From positions 930,001-994,000 of the forward strand of contig NZ_JAKWJP010000001.1 in assembly GCF_022761035.1 (NCBI RefSeq): a stretch of DNA of 64,000 bases. The letters are read 5' to 3'. The notes under the pieces were generated by a model that saw only the letters and a list, made by a program, of their open reading frames with translations, did no database searches and was not told where the DNA came from. This stretch comes from Microbacterium sp. SS28. Lineage in GTDB: Bacteria; Actinomycetota; Actinomycetes; Actinomycetales; Microbacteriaceae. Position 1 is the first letter of the stretch, and the number at the start of each line of letters is the position of its first letter. Positions 16,618 through 24,884 of the stretch are shown here, piece by piece. A program made the translations under genes and the position numbers.

Positions 16618-19274
16618 GGCTGGTCGATCCGTCCGCCGGCGAGGGTGCGCTCGGCCCACTTCGAAAGCCTCGTGCGGTCGATCTTGGAGTTGTGGCGGAT
16701 GTCGGTCGGCAGGTGCGGCACGGCGAGCACGGCAGCGAGCGGCAGCGCCGACCGCCGGCGGATCTCGGCGGTCAGCTCGGGCGCGGCGAGCCCGGGCCGC
16801 GTCACCCCCGGGAGAGTCTCGACGACGGCGACGGCTTGGCGCAGCCGGTGCGGACCGATGCCGACGACCGCCGCACGCCGCACGCCCGCAGCGCCCTCGA
16901 CCTCCTGCTCGGGGCCGACCGGGGCGACGGGACCCTCGGCGGTCACCAGCACGTGGGGCAGGCGGCCCTCGATCCAGAGCCGCCCCTCGGCGTCGAGATG
17001 ACCGATGTCGCCCGTGCGGTGCCAGCGCCCCGCGGACGGCGTCTCGCGCACCGCCGCGCGATCGGTCAGCCAGAGCCGGTCGTACGCCGACTTGAGGTGC
17101 GGCGCCGAGACGACGACCTCTCCCAGCACACCCGGCTCTTCATTCGGGATGCCGGTCGCCCGTCCGTCGGAATCGAGCGCGCTGATGAGCACCCGGTTGC
17201 CGCCGATGGGCTTTCCGACGCAGACGCCGCGGTCCGCGGCATCCGTCGCCTCACGAATGCCCGCGAGCGTGACGTCGGTGAGCAGGAGGCACTCGGTCAT
17301 GCCGTAGGGCGTGTGCGGCTCCGCGTTCGGCATCAGCTCGGCCGCGGCCGTCAGCAGCGGCGCGCCGATCGGGGCTCCCGTCGACAGGAACGTGCGCACT
17401 GTCGCGAGTGCGCGCCGATCGTCGTGCGAGAGCGCATCCGCCGTCGCCACGACGTTCAGGATCGCGGCGGGTGAGAGGAACACGATCTGCGCGTCCGAGG
17501 CGCGGACAGCCGCGGCGACGGCCGTCGCGGTGAGCGTGCGCGGCGCCGAGACGTCCATGTCGGGGGTGGCCGAGCGCGTCCCGAGGGCCGGCCCGAGCAG
17601 CGCGAACGGCGCGAAGCCCGTGACGAGGCCTGTTTCCCCTGTGACCGCGAAGTGCTCGGCCAGCACGTCGCGCAGCGCGGAGAGCTGGCGGTGCGTGTAG
17701 GCGACGCCCTTGGCCGGACCGGTCGAGCCCGAGGTGAAGAGGATCGCCGCAGGGTCGTCGGGCAGCGGTTCGGCCGGCAGCGCTCCGCCCCCCGCGTCCG
17801 CGATCTCGAGAAGATCGTGGTGGACGCCGAGGGCCAGCCTCGCCGCCTTCGGCAGTCGCGCCGTGGAGATGCGCGTGCCCGGCCATCCGAGGACTCGAGC
17901 CGCGGCGAGCCCGCGGACCTCGCCGATGACGACGTCGGGATACGCGCCGCGGACGGCGTGGGAGAGGCCGCGCACGCCGAGGCCGGCATCCGCGACGACG
18001 ACGACGGCGCCGATCCGCAGACACGCGTAGATGACGGCGGTGAGCGTCGGGCCCGGCGGGATCAGCACCGACACCCGCTGGCCCGGGCGCACGCCGATGC
18101 GCGTCAGCCCCGCGGCGATGTCGCGGACGCGGCCATCGAGCTGCTTCCATGTGACGCGCCGCGTCACGCGCGAGGCCATGTCGAGGACGGCGACCTCGTC
18201 GTCGTCGCGACGGGCGTCGAGCGCGGCCCACAGCGGCCGGAAGGTCGAGTCCTCGGCGACCGATGCCGCCTCGACATCGGTCGCCTCCGCTGCACGGGAT
18301 GCCGGGCCCGGCGCCCCGGTCAGCCGTGCGCCGTTCTCATCGAGCCACGTCAGCACGGCGTCGGCGTAGGGACGGTCCTCGGCGATGAGGTGGCCCGCAC
18401 CTTCGAATCGGTGCACCTGCGCATGCGGCATCCGGTCGATGAGGTCGTCGAGGTAGCGGTCGCTGAAGATCGGGTCCTCGGGTCCCCACAGGAGCAGCGC
18501 CGGGACCTCGAGGCCCGCGACTCCGGCGGCGATGCGCTGCAGGTCCGGGGTGCTGGGGTCGGAGGCATCGGCGGGGATGTCGGCGACGAACCCGCCGATC
18601 CCCCGTCGGCGCGGGGCGGTTCGGTAGGGCGAGCGGTAGGCCTGCTTGACGTCCTCCGGCAGGGCCGGGCGTGCGAGCGAGAGCGTCGCTTCGAGGAACG
18701 CCGGTGTGCCCACCGTCGTCGCGGGGAGCACCCCGGGCGCTCGCGCGAGGCGCAGCGCCGCCGGGATGGGCACGCCGGCCGGGTGATGGATCGCCGTGTT
18801 GAGCGCGATGACGCCCGCGAGCAGGTCGGGATGATCGACCGCCCAGCCGAGCGAGATCACCCCTCCCCAGTCGTGCCCGATCGTGACGATCGGACCGTCG
18901 AGCCCGAGCGCGTCGCTGAAGTCGCCGAGGTCCGCCACTCGACGCGCGAGCGATCGTGCCGTGCCGGTGCGCTCCGAGAAGCCCATGTCGAGCTGGTCGA
19001 CTGCGACGACGCGCCACGCGGGCGCCCCCGCCTCAGCCGACTGCACCGACGTCGACACGAGCTCGCGCCAGAGGTACGACCACGTGGGATTGCCGTGGAC
19101 GGCCAGGATCGTGCCGACCGGAACCACGCCCAGCCGCTCCAGCTCGTCACCCGTATCCAGGTAGTGCCACTCGAAGGCCCCCTGCGCGCCCCGCGACGGG
19201 ATCGATCGCGTCCGGCTGAACCGGAGGTCGAGACCCGGGAGCCCGTCGGGCACGCCGGAGACGGCATCCGTCAC
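16614..19274 (-). CDS. oleBC: OleBC fusion: beta-lactone decarboxylase + beta-lactone synthetase
   Basis: 886 aa. Residues ~1-310 form an alpha/beta hydrolase of haloalkane dehalogenase type (HGNPTWSYLWR at 60-70; nucleophile Asp135 in GHDWGG), the OleB decarboxylase. Residues ~350-886 form an AMP-ligase (AILFTSGSTGPAKGVAYTH; TPYGMTE; HRTGDIGHLDAEGRLWIEGR), the OleC beta-lactone synthetase. This fusion is known from actinobacteria such as Micrococcus. GTG 19274 overlaps the oleA stop (GTGA); the frame stays open upstream but is antisense-like there. The linker (~310-350) is Ala/Glu-rich. Confidence 0.92.
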   Translation of the reverse strand: MTDAVSGVPDGLPGLDLRFSRTRSIPSRGAQGAFEWHYLDTGDELERLGVVPVGTILAVHGNPTWSYLWRELVSTSVQSAEAGAPAWRVVAVDQLDMGFSERTGTARSLARRVADLGDFSDALGLDGPIVTIGHDWGGVISLGWAVDHPDLLAGVIALNTAIHHPAGVPIPAALRLARAPGVLPATTVGTPAFLEATLSLARPALPEDVKQAYRSPYRTAPRRRGIGGFVADIPADASDPSTPDLQRIAAGVAGLEVPALLLWGPEDPIFSDRYLDDLIDRMPHAQVHRFEGAGHLIAEDRPYADAVLTWLDENGARLTGAPGPASRAAEATDVEAASVAEDSTFRPLWAALDARRDDDEVAVLDMASRVTRRVTWKQLDGRVRDIAAGLTRIGVRPGQRVSVLIPPGPTLTAVIYACLRIGAVVVVADAGLGVRGLSHAVRGAYPDVVIGEVRGLAAARVLGWPGTRISTARLPKAARLALGVHHDLLEIADAGGGALPAEPLPDDPAAILFTSGSTGPAKGVAYTHRQLSALRDVLAEHFAVTGETGLVTGFAPFALLGPALGTRSATPDMDVSAPRTLTATAVAAAVRASDAQIVFLSPAAILNVVATADALSHDDRRALATVRTFLSTGAPIGAPLLTAAAELMPNAEPHTPYGMTECLLLTDVTLAGIREATDAADRGVCVGKPIGGNRVLISALDSDGRATGIPNEEPGVLGEVVVSAPHLKSAYDRLWLTDRAAVRETPSAGRWHRTGDIGHLDAEGRLWIEGRLPHVLVTAEGPVAPVGPEQEVEGAAGVRRAAVVGIGPHRLRQAVAVVETLPGVTRPGLAAPELTAEIRRRSALPLAAVLAVPHLPTDIRHNSKIDRTRLSKWAERTLAGGRIDQP

Positions 19275-20293
19275 CAGGCGAGCTCCATCATCGCGGTGTT
19301 CAGTCCCGAGCCGACGCCCATGAGCAGCACACGATCGCCTCTGCGCAGATTCGCCTGCTCTTCCACCAGCGTGATGGGGACGGATGCCGGACCGATGTTG
19401 CCGAAGCGCGGGAACGTCGTCGGCACACGAAGCCGATCGAGGCTCACGGCTTTGACGATCGCGTCGGTGTGGATCGATGAGACCTGGTGCGTGATGTAGC
19501 GGTTCATCGACTTCCAGCTCCACTCGCCGCCGGCCTCCTTCCACGCCGAGACGACGAGATCGAGCCCGCCCTTGAGGAGCGCCTTCGCATCGGTGAACAT
19601 GCCGTCGACGCTGCCGACGCAGAGCTTGTGGAATTCCGTCGCCGCGCGCGTCACGCCGCCGAGGATGCGATGGCCTTCGGGATGCTCGTCGGCGCGACCC
19701 AGCAGCACCGCGGCCGAGCCCGACCCGAGCGTGAGCGATGCGAATTCGCTCATGAAGCCCTCTCGGTCGACGTCATTGCGGAGCAGCCGATCGATCGTGT
19801 TGACCTGGATCTCGTCGGCGTCCTCGCCCGCGACGACCATCGCATAGCGGATCTGGCCCGACTCGATCATCGTCGCAGCGAGCGACATGCCGTTGATGAA
19901 CCCGAGGCAGGCGTTGGCGATGTCGAAGTTGATGGCCGAGCTCGGCAAGCCGAGCCCGTGATGCAGGCCGACCGCGACGGACGGCTCGAGGTGCGCGCGG
20001 GTGACCGAGGTGTTGATCAGCAGGCCGACCTGCGACGGGTGCACGCCCGCCTGCTCGAGCGCGCTCTCTCCGGCCTTGATCGTCGCGGCGTCGGCGGACT
20101 CGTCCGGTCCCCAATTGCGGCGCTCCACGACGCCGGCGATCCGTCTGAGCAGGCCGCTGCGAAGTTTCAGGCGCGAGAGCGATGGCGCGAGCCGGCCCTC
20201 GATGTCGTCCGAGGTGGTGACGCGAGACGGCAGCACGCTCGCCACCGAGAGCAGCGCGACGTTGGCGAAGCGGACATTGGCATTACCGGGCAA
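19271..20293 (-). CDS. oleA: OleA, thiolase-fold acyl-CoA head-to-head condensing enzyme
   Basis: 340 aa KAS III-like. Catalytic Cys129 (FDIANACLGFINGM), His269 (YITHQ) and Asn299 (FGNIGPAS) are present. Glu103 (HLEPSVA) lies 26 residues before the Cys, the same spacing as Glu117-Cys143 of Xanthomonas OleA, and this Glu is the feature that separates OleA from FabH. So head-to-head (non-decarboxylative) Claisen condensation of two acyl-CoAs is expected. The start is a TTG at 20293 because GGAGA lies seven bases upstream and no ATG/GTG is in frame. First gene of oleA-oleBC-oleD. Confidence 0.92.
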   Translation of the reverse strand: MPGNANVRFANVALLSVASVLPSRVTTSDDIEGRLAPSLSRLKLRSGLLRRIAGVVERRNWGPDESADAATIKAGESALEQAGVHPSQVGLLINTSVTRAHLEPSVAVGLHHGLGLPSSAINFDIANACLGFINGMSLAATMIESGQIRYAMVVAGEDADEIQVNTIDRLLRNDVDREGFMSEFASLTLGSGSAAVLLGRADEHPEGHRILGGVTRAATEFHKLCVGSVDGMFTDAKALLKGGLDLVVSAWKEAGGEWSWKSMNRYITHQVSSIHTDAIVKAVSLDRLRVPTTFPRFGNIGPASVPITLVEEQANLRRGDRVLLMGVGSGLNTAMMELAW

Positions 20294-20303
20294 CGAGATC
20301 TCC

Positions 20304-20333
20304 GTAAGGGAGATTGACGTCCCTCCCCCTTAC
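20304..20333 (-). promoter_or_regulatory. Inverted repeat in oleA leader
   Basis: GTAAGGGAG and CTCCCCCTTAC face each other (7 bp exact core GTAAGGG/CCCTTAC) just before the oleA ribosome site. It is placed to act as an operator or a small leader stem controlling olefin synthesis. Confidence 0.45.
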
Positions 20334-20416
20334 TTCTACCGCACCTTCATCGGAGACGGGTGAGGGTTGCGCTCAGGCGGTCTACCGGTTCCGTGCTCCG
20401 GGGATGCGCCGGCGCG

Positions 20417-21319
20417 TCAGTTGTAGCCGACCGCGATCGTCGTCGTGCCGACGCTGATCTCGGTCGTCGCGGCGCGTGCGGGCATCGGCGGGATGCCGGT
20501 CACAGCGCTGGGGATCGCAGCCACCGCCCGCTCGACCGCGACGCGGGGACTGCCCGCGACCGCCCAGTACCCGAGCCCCACGACGACGGCTCCGCCGACG
20601 AGATTGCCGAGTCCGACCCAGAGCACGTTGCCGCTGAAGAGCGCCCACGTCGCGTTGGGGTCGCCCAGCACGAGACCCATCGTGTAGGTCGTCATGTTCG
20701 CGACGACGTGCTCGAAGCCCGAGGAGATGAAAGCGAGGATCGCGCAGAAGATGACCATGATCTTCGCGACGTCGGAGGTCAGGCGCGCACACATCCAGAT
20801 TCCGAGGCACACGAGCACATTGCACAGGATGCCGCGGGTGAACAGCTCGAGCGGATCCTCGCCCGCCTTCGCCTCGAGCATGCCCGCCAGCATCCGTCCC
20901 GCCGCGGGGTACGAATGCAGCACGCCCGTCATCGCGACGAGGACTCCGAAGATCACCGAGCCCACGAAATTGGCGGCGAGCGTGAAGCCCATCGCGCCGA
21001 GCGCGGGGACGGGCCGGACGGCCCGCATCGCCGCGCCCTGCGTCAGCGTCATCATCGACGACGTCACCAGCTCCGCCCCCGCGAACACGACGAACGTCAG
21101 CGCGACCCCGAACACGAGGCCGCTCACGAGCTTCGCGAAGCCCGAGCCCGCCTCGGCGAGCGGCCCAGCCGTGCTCAGCATGAGCACGACGGCGATGCCG
21201 ACGTAGGCACCCGCGAGCATTCCCGAGATCGCGAACCGCGCGGGCTCGTGCAGTCCGTGCACCTTGTGGCGCGCGGCATCCACTTGAACCGTCCGCAGGG
21301 TGTCCTCGATCGTGCGCAT
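20417..21319 (-). CDS. Formate/nitrite transporter (FNT) family channel
   Basis: 300 aa with six predicted helices: AISGMLAGAYVGIAVVLML, LVSGLVFGVALTFVVFAGAEL, GFTLAANFVGSVIFGVLVA, LFTRGILCNVLVCLGIWM, KIMVIFCAILAFISSGFEHVV and VLWVGLGNLVGGAVVVGLGYW. The motif AGAELVTSSMM and SGFEHVVANM, with the central channel His, are FNT hallmarks. It should conduct nitrite, formate or a related small anion. ATG 21319 has GGAGGTG five bases before it; the open frame runs to 21433 but is not needed. 123 bp separate it from oleA on the same strand. Confidence 0.9.
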   Translation of the reverse strand: MRTIEDTLRTVQVDAARHKVHGLHEPARFAISGMLAGAYVGIAVVLMLSTAGPLAEAGSGFAKLVSGLVFGVALTFVVFAGAELVTSSMMTLTQGAAMRAVRPVPALGAMGFTLAANFVGSVIFGVLVAMTGVLHSYPAAGRMLAGMLEAKAGEDPLELFTRGILCNVLVCLGIWMCARLTSDVAKIMVIFCAILAFISSGFEHVVANMTTYTMGLVLGDPNATWALFSGNVLWVGLGNLVGGAVVVGLGYWAVAGSPRVAVERAVAAIPSAVTGIPPMPARAATTEISVGTTTIAVGYN

Positions 21320-21425
21320 TGCCGCACCTCCTCGCGTCCCCATTCTGCGCTGTGGTCTGACCATACGGGTTCCCCGTGCGCCGTGAATAAGGCGCCGCGC
21401 GGCGGCGGAGGAGCACACTGGGGTC

Positions 21426-21884
21426 ATGAGCATGGAGGCGGTCCTCGCGCAGCTGCGCGCGTACGAAGGGATCCTCGAGCTCGCCCCCGAGGCGGGCGGG
21501 CCGTTCCCCGAGATCGCATGGGGCGACCACTTCTTCTATTACGCGCCCGACGGCGAGGTGCCCGCCCACGCGCAGCCGTTCGCGACGATCGTGACGAAGG
21601 ACTACCCCGACGACGCGGCCGCGGGCCTCGGCGGCGACCGGTGGCGGCTCAACATCCACGTGGGGCATCGCGCCTTCGACGAGCTCGTCGGCGGCCTTCC
21701 GGAACCGGTCGACTTCACCGAGGCTGACGCGATACTCCCCCATCCCGTCTACGGATCGCTCGGCTGGGTCGCCGTCATCACCCCGGCCGAGCGCACCGGG
21801 GCCGCCGTCCGCACGCTGCTGGAGAGTGCGTATCGGGATGCCCGGGCTCGCGCCGAGCGCCGGGCGCAGCATCCGTCGACCTGA
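21426..21884 (+). CDS. DUF6194-like hypothetical protein
   Basis: 152 aa cytosolic protein with no membrane segments. It contains a FPEIAWGDHFFYYAPDG core, FATIVTKDYP, RWRLNIHVGHRAFDELVG and a hydrophobic VYGSLGWVAVITPAERT strand, which resembles the actinobacterial DUF6194 family. Function is unknown. ATG 21426, with a CACACT box six bases before it and no ribosome site, may be leaderless. It is divergent from the FNT gene. Confidence 0.72.
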   Translation: MSMEAVLAQLRAYEGILELAPEAGGPFPEIAWGDHFFYYAPDGEVPAHAQPFATIVTKDYPDDAAAGLGGDRWRLNIHVGHRAFDELVGGLPEPVDFTEADAILPHPVYGSLGWVAVITPAERTGAAVRTLLESAYRDARARAERRAQHPST

Positions 21885-21951
21885 TCGCCTGCCGCGCTGA
21901 AGGCTCCACGCACCGACCGCGCGGCATCGGCGCGCCCGTAGGGTGGCTGAC

Positions 21952-22494
21952 ATGCCCTGGAAGACGCTCGCCTCTCGCACCGTCTACGAGAACCGGTGGA
22001 TCCGCGTGCACGAGGACGATGTCGTCGGACCGCACGGCGAAGGCATCTACGGAGTCGTCGAGATGCGGCATCCCGCTGTCTTCGTCGTCGCCCTCGACAC
22101 CGAGGATCGCGTGTGCCTCGTCTCGCTCGACCGCTACGCGACAGGGCGGGTGTCGCTCGAGGTGCCCGCGGGCGGGTCGGACGGTGAGGATCCGCTCATC
22201 GCCGCACAGCGCGAACTGCTGGAGGAGACCGGCTTCTCGGCTGCCGAGTGGACGCACCTCGGCGACATGGACGCCCTGAACGGCATCGCGAACGCCCCCG
22301 AGCACATCTACCTCGCGCGCGATCTGCGCCTGGTGACGGACGCCGCGTCGTCGCAGCGCGAAGAGGGCATCGAGGGCGTCCGCTGGCTGCCGTTCGGCGA
22401 GGTCCTCGCGCTCATCGCATCGGGCGAGATCAGCGACGGCGAGTCGATCGCGGCGATCGCGCACGCGGGGATCCGGCTGGGCCGGTTCCGCTGA
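21952..22494 (+). CDS. NUDIX hydrolase, ADP-ribose pyrophosphatase-like
   Basis: 180 aa. The Nudix box reads EVPAGGSDGEDPLIAAQREL followed by LEETGF: the catalytic REXXEE helix is intact, but the loop between the first Gly and Glu is one residue shorter than the textbook GX5E. The N-terminal part (RTVYENRWIRVHEDDVVGPHG) fits the ADP-sugar pyrophosphatase branch. ATG 21952 lies seven bases after TAGGGT (21939-21944), so a leaderless mRNA is likely; GTG 21943 overlaps that box. It is convergent with the DeoR gene. Confidence 0.88.
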   Translation: MPWKTLASRTVYENRWIRVHEDDVVGPHGEGIYGVVEMRHPAVFVVALDTEDRVCLVSLDRYATGRVSLEVPAGGSDGEDPLIAAQRELLEETGFSAAEWTHLGDMDALNGIANAPEHIYLARDLRLVTDAASSQREEGIEGVRWLPFGEVLALIASGEISDGESIAAIAHAGIRLGRFR

Positions 22495-22552
22495 GCTTTT
22501 CGCGGCTTCACCGTGCGCGAGGCATCCGAGGCCCCCGTGCGGCCCGGGCCGC

Positions 22553-23308
22553 TCATTCGGCCGGCAGGATCCGCACTCCGCGTTCGGCGAGGGCGCCGAG
22601 GGTCGGTGACGCGTGGGCGGCGTCGACGATGATCCCCGCCACCTCGGCGAGCGGGAGCACCGGGTAGCGCGACACCGCGCCGATCTTCTCGGCGCTGCCC
22701 AGCACATAGGTCTCGCCCGCGCGACCCGCCAGCGCGCGCTTCATCGCGGCCTCGTCGGCGTCGCCGGTCGTGAGTCCCGCCGTCTCGTGGATGCCCGTCA
22801 CGCCCAGCAGGAAGCGGTCGGCGCTCACCGCGAGCGCCGCCTCCATGGCCGCCGCGCCGCTCGCGACGGCGGAGTGCTTGAACAGGCGACCGCCCAGGAT
22901 GATGACCTCGGCGGCGTGGTCGAGCAGTGCCGCGGCGATCGTCGGGCTGTGCGTGATGATCGTGCACTCGGTCGTGCGGCTCAGCGCGTGCACGGTCGCG
23001 AGCGCCGTCGTCCCTCCGTCGATCAGCACCGTGCTGCCGGGCTCGATGAGCCCGGCGGCGAACCGCGCGACGCGCTGCTTGCTGTCGGTCGCCACGCTCT
23101 GTCGCGCCGCGTAGTCGACGACGGCGGGCGACGCCGGGAGCGCCCCACCGTAGACGCGCACCGCAAGCCCCGCCGCGGCGAGTTCGCGCAGATCGCGGCG
23201 AATGCTGTCTTCGGACACCCCCAGCTCTGTTGCCAGGTCCTTCGCGACGATACGGCCCTCGCTGCGCAGACGGTCGAGCAGGAGATCTTTGCGGGATGCC
23301 GCGAGCAT
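22553..23308 (-). CDS. DeoR/GlpR-family transcriptional repressor
   Basis: 251 aa. N-terminal winged HTH (RLRSEGRIVAKDLATELGVSEDSIRRDLRELAAAGLAVRVYGGAL), then the DeoR C-terminal sugar-phosphate sensor fold (GLIEPGSTVLIDGGTTAL, DRFLLGVTGIHETAGLTTGDADEAAMKRAL). ATG 23308 has AAGGAG six bases before it. Divergent from the DUF4406 gene at 23356 and separated from it by a perfect palindrome, so it probably controls both. The inducer is likely a phosphorylated sugar or nucleoside sugar. Confidence 0.9.
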   Translation of the reverse strand: MLAASRKDLLLDRLRSEGRIVAKDLATELGVSEDSIRRDLRELAAAGLAVRVYGGALPASPAVVDYAARQSVATDSKQRVARFAAGLIEPGSTVLIDGGTTALATVHALSRTTECTIITHSPTIAAALLDHAAEVIILGGRLFKHSAVASGAAAMEAALAVSADRFLLGVTGIHETAGLTTGDADEAAMKRALAGRAGETYVLGSAEKIGAVSRYPVLPLAEVAGIIVDAAHASPTLGALAERGVRILPAE

Positions 23309-23327
23309 GCATGCTCCTTCACGTTCT

Positions 23328-23348
23328 TGCACGTTTGTGCACTATTGT
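23328..23348. promoter_or_regulatory. DeoR operator palindrome and -10 box of the DUF4406 gene
   Basis: TGCAC-GTTT-GTGCA (23328-23341) is a perfect 5-4-5 inverted repeat in the 47-bp divergent gap; related TGC/GGCAC half-sites flank it. TATTGT at 23343-23348 lies seven bases before the ATG at 23356, so a repressor bound here would block both directions. Confidence 0.65.
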
Positions 23349-23355
23349 GGCACGT

Positions 23356-23727
23356 ATGACCAAGCCTCTGATGATTCTGATCGCTGGACCCTACGCTTCG
23401 GGCACGAACGGCGACCCCGCCCTCATGCGCCGCAACCTCGACCGACTCGAGGAAGCCGCCTGGCCGCTCTTCCAGGCGGGGCACATCCCGATGATCGGCG
23501 AATGGGTCGCACTCCCCGTCCTCTCGAGCGCGGGTGCGAGCGGTCCCGGCGATCCGCTGGCCGCCGACGTGATGTACCCGACCGCTCACCGGCTGCTTCA
23601 GCACTGCGACGGCGTGCTGCGGCTGCCCGGCGAATCGAAGGGCGCGGATCAGGATGTCGCGATCGCCCGCGAGCGCGGCATCCCGGTCTACACGGCCCTC
23701 GCCGACGTGCCCGGCGTGCGACAGTAG
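23356..23727 (+). CDS. DUF4406 / nucleoside 2-deoxyribosyltransferase-like protein
   Basis: 123 aa. Starts LMILIAGPYASGTNGDPALMRRNLDRLEEAAWPLFQAGHIPMIGEW and ends with HCDGVLRLPGESKGADQDVAIARERGIPVY; this layout (GPY near the N-terminus, ES/KGAD near the end) matches DUF4406 and the nucleoside deoxyribosyltransferase superfamily. The substrate may be a nucleoside or nucleotide sugar. It starts leaderless from a TATTGT box under the DeoR operator. Other frames upstream of 23356 are not protein-like. Confidence 0.8.
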   Translation: MTKPLMILIAGPYASGTNGDPALMRRNLDRLEEAAWPLFQAGHIPMIGEWVALPVLSSAGASGPGDPLAADVMYPTAHRLLQHCDGVLRLPGESKGADQDVAIARERGIPVYTALADVPGVRQ

Positions 23728-23760
23728 GCGGGGCGGCCACCCAGAGCCAGGAGGAGGACG

Positions 23761-24384
23761 ATGACCAAAGTCGACTTCAAGACCGCGATCCCGACCTACT
23801 CCGCTCCGCGAGGCCGATTCGAGATCGTGACGGTGCCGGCGAGCAGCTTCCTCATGATCGACGGGCACGGCGATCCGAACACGTCGGAGCAGTACCGGGA
23901 TGCCCTCACGACCCTCTATCCCGTCGCGTACGCCCTGAAGTTCCTCAGCAAGAAGGACCTCGACCGCGACTACGTCGTCATGCCGCTCGAGGCGCTGTGG
24001 TGGGCCGACGACATGGAGTCCTTCACCATCGCGCGCGACAAGTCGCAGTGGAGCTGGACCGCGATGATCCTCACGCCGGACTGGCTCACGATGGAGCATC
24101 TGGACGCGGCCCGCGCGGCCGTCGAGCGCAAGGGCGGCGCACCGGCGCTCGACGCGATCCGGCTCGAGACGCTCGACGAGGGCCTCGCGGTGCAGACGCT
24201 CCACATCGGCTCGTACGACGACGAGGGCCCCGTCCTGCATGAGATGCACGACGGCTTCATCCCCGCGCACGGGCTCCGCATGACGGGCCGACACCACGAG
24301 ATCTACCTCGGCGACCCCCGCCGGACGGCCCCCGAGAAGCTCCGGACGATCCTGCGGCAGCCCGTCGTTCCTGTGAGCCGATGA
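23761..24384 (+). CDS. GyrI-like small-molecule-binding protein
   Basis: 207 aa, GyrI/SHS2-like fold: DFKTAIPTYSAPRGRFEIVTVPASSFLMIDGHGDPN then DALTTLYPVAYALKFLSKK, VMPLEALWWADD, WSWTAMILTPDWLT and a C-terminal GLRMTGRHHEIYLGDPRRTAPEKLRTILRQPV. The family binds or modifies toxic small molecules (some members hydrolyse cyclopropanoids). ATG 23761 follows AGGAGGAGG. It lies 33 bp after the DUF4406 gene and may be co-transcribed. Confidence 0.85.
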   Translation: MTKVDFKTAIPTYSAPRGRFEIVTVPASSFLMIDGHGDPNTSEQYRDALTTLYPVAYALKFLSKKDLDRDYVVMPLEALWWADDMESFTIARDKSQWSWTAMILTPDWLTMEHLDAARAAVERKGGAPALDAIRLETLDEGLAVQTLHIGSYDDEGPVLHEMHDGFIPAHGLRMTGRHHEIYLGDPRRTAPEKLRTILRQPVVPVSR

Positions 24385-24534
24385 GGCGTCGGCTGTGCGT
24401 TGAAAAAGAATCACGAAAAGATAACGCGGACCTCTTCCCTTCCGTTACCTCGTCGTTATAGAGTGCTCTCAGGTAGTTGTTTTGCTGTGGCAGCTACCGA
24501 CATGTGATTGCAGGACACTCTTGGTGCAAGGGAC

Positions 24535-24568
24535 AAGGGCCGGTCGGGAGCCTCTCCGACCGGCCCTT
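24535..24568 (+). terminator. Strong hairpin, possible terminator or attenuator
   Basis: Perfect 13-bp arms (AAGGGCCGGTCGG / CCGACCGGCCCTT) around an 8-nt loop. It lies ~75 nt after the putative start of transcription near 24465, so the upstream part could be a ~100-nt RNA. The following sequence is ACTCTTGCG, with only a short U-rich run. Confidence 0.6.
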
Positions 24569-24572
24569 ACTC

Positions 24573-24627
24573 TTGCGTCGCGTCGGGTCAATGCGAGCGC
24601 AGCCCGCGTTGACGCGACGCGACGCAA
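24573..24627. repeat. Near-perfect 22-bp inverted repeat
   Basis: The arms begin TTGCGTCGCGTCG and end CGACGCGACGCAA; over 22 bp they match except for two positions. It abuts the preceding hairpin and is followed by a GGTTGAGTAG...GTATCGAAACC element that resembles a REP-like repeat I associate with Microbacteriaceae. Confidence 0.6.
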
Positions 24628-24884
24628 GGTTGAGTAGCCCCGCCGAAGGCGGAGCGTATCGAAACCTCCCCGCCGCCGCTCCAGCCATCCACGCACATGA
24701 GATCTTCGTGAGAATTCCAGCCCTCTGATCGGCCCTTTCTCGAAGAACCGCACACACGGCCTTCCCAGGAAGACCTGGGGGTTCGTCCAGAAGAGCCCTG
24801 CAGACTCGGGGTTTCGCGCCCGTCCCGAGGGCGCACATCGGCGCGCGCCGCCGGTTCCGCGACACCCCCAAGGACGTTCCACGC

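Larger units (their letters stand above)
24385..24884 (+). promoter_or_regulatory. Long leader of the lytic transglycosylase gene, with stem-loops
   Basis: 500 bp without a gene. An A/T-rich promoter-like stretch with ATAACG and CGTTAC/CGTTAT words and a TTATAG box lies at ~24415-24462. Downstream are a GGTAG/CTACC stem (~24472-24499), a strong hairpin (24535-24568), a near-perfect inverted repeat (24573-24627), a REP-like 40-mer (~24628-24668), CCCAGG-AAGA-CCTGGG (24764-24779) and GCGCCC/GGGCGC (24816-24834). The hairpins suggest regulation of the secreted hydrolase or a separate small RNA. The c-di-AMP riboswitch consensus is not visible. Confidence 0.5.

Noticed and set aside
24460..24568. 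Actinobacterial 6C RNA
   Set aside because: Loops lack runs of six cytosines; only the general hairpin form is shared.
24385..24884. c-di-AMP (ydaO) riboswitch
   Set aside because: The region fits in place (before a cell-wall hydrolase), but the family's conserved GGGTGAATCC and CCGAATCCGTCAGCTAAC words are absent.
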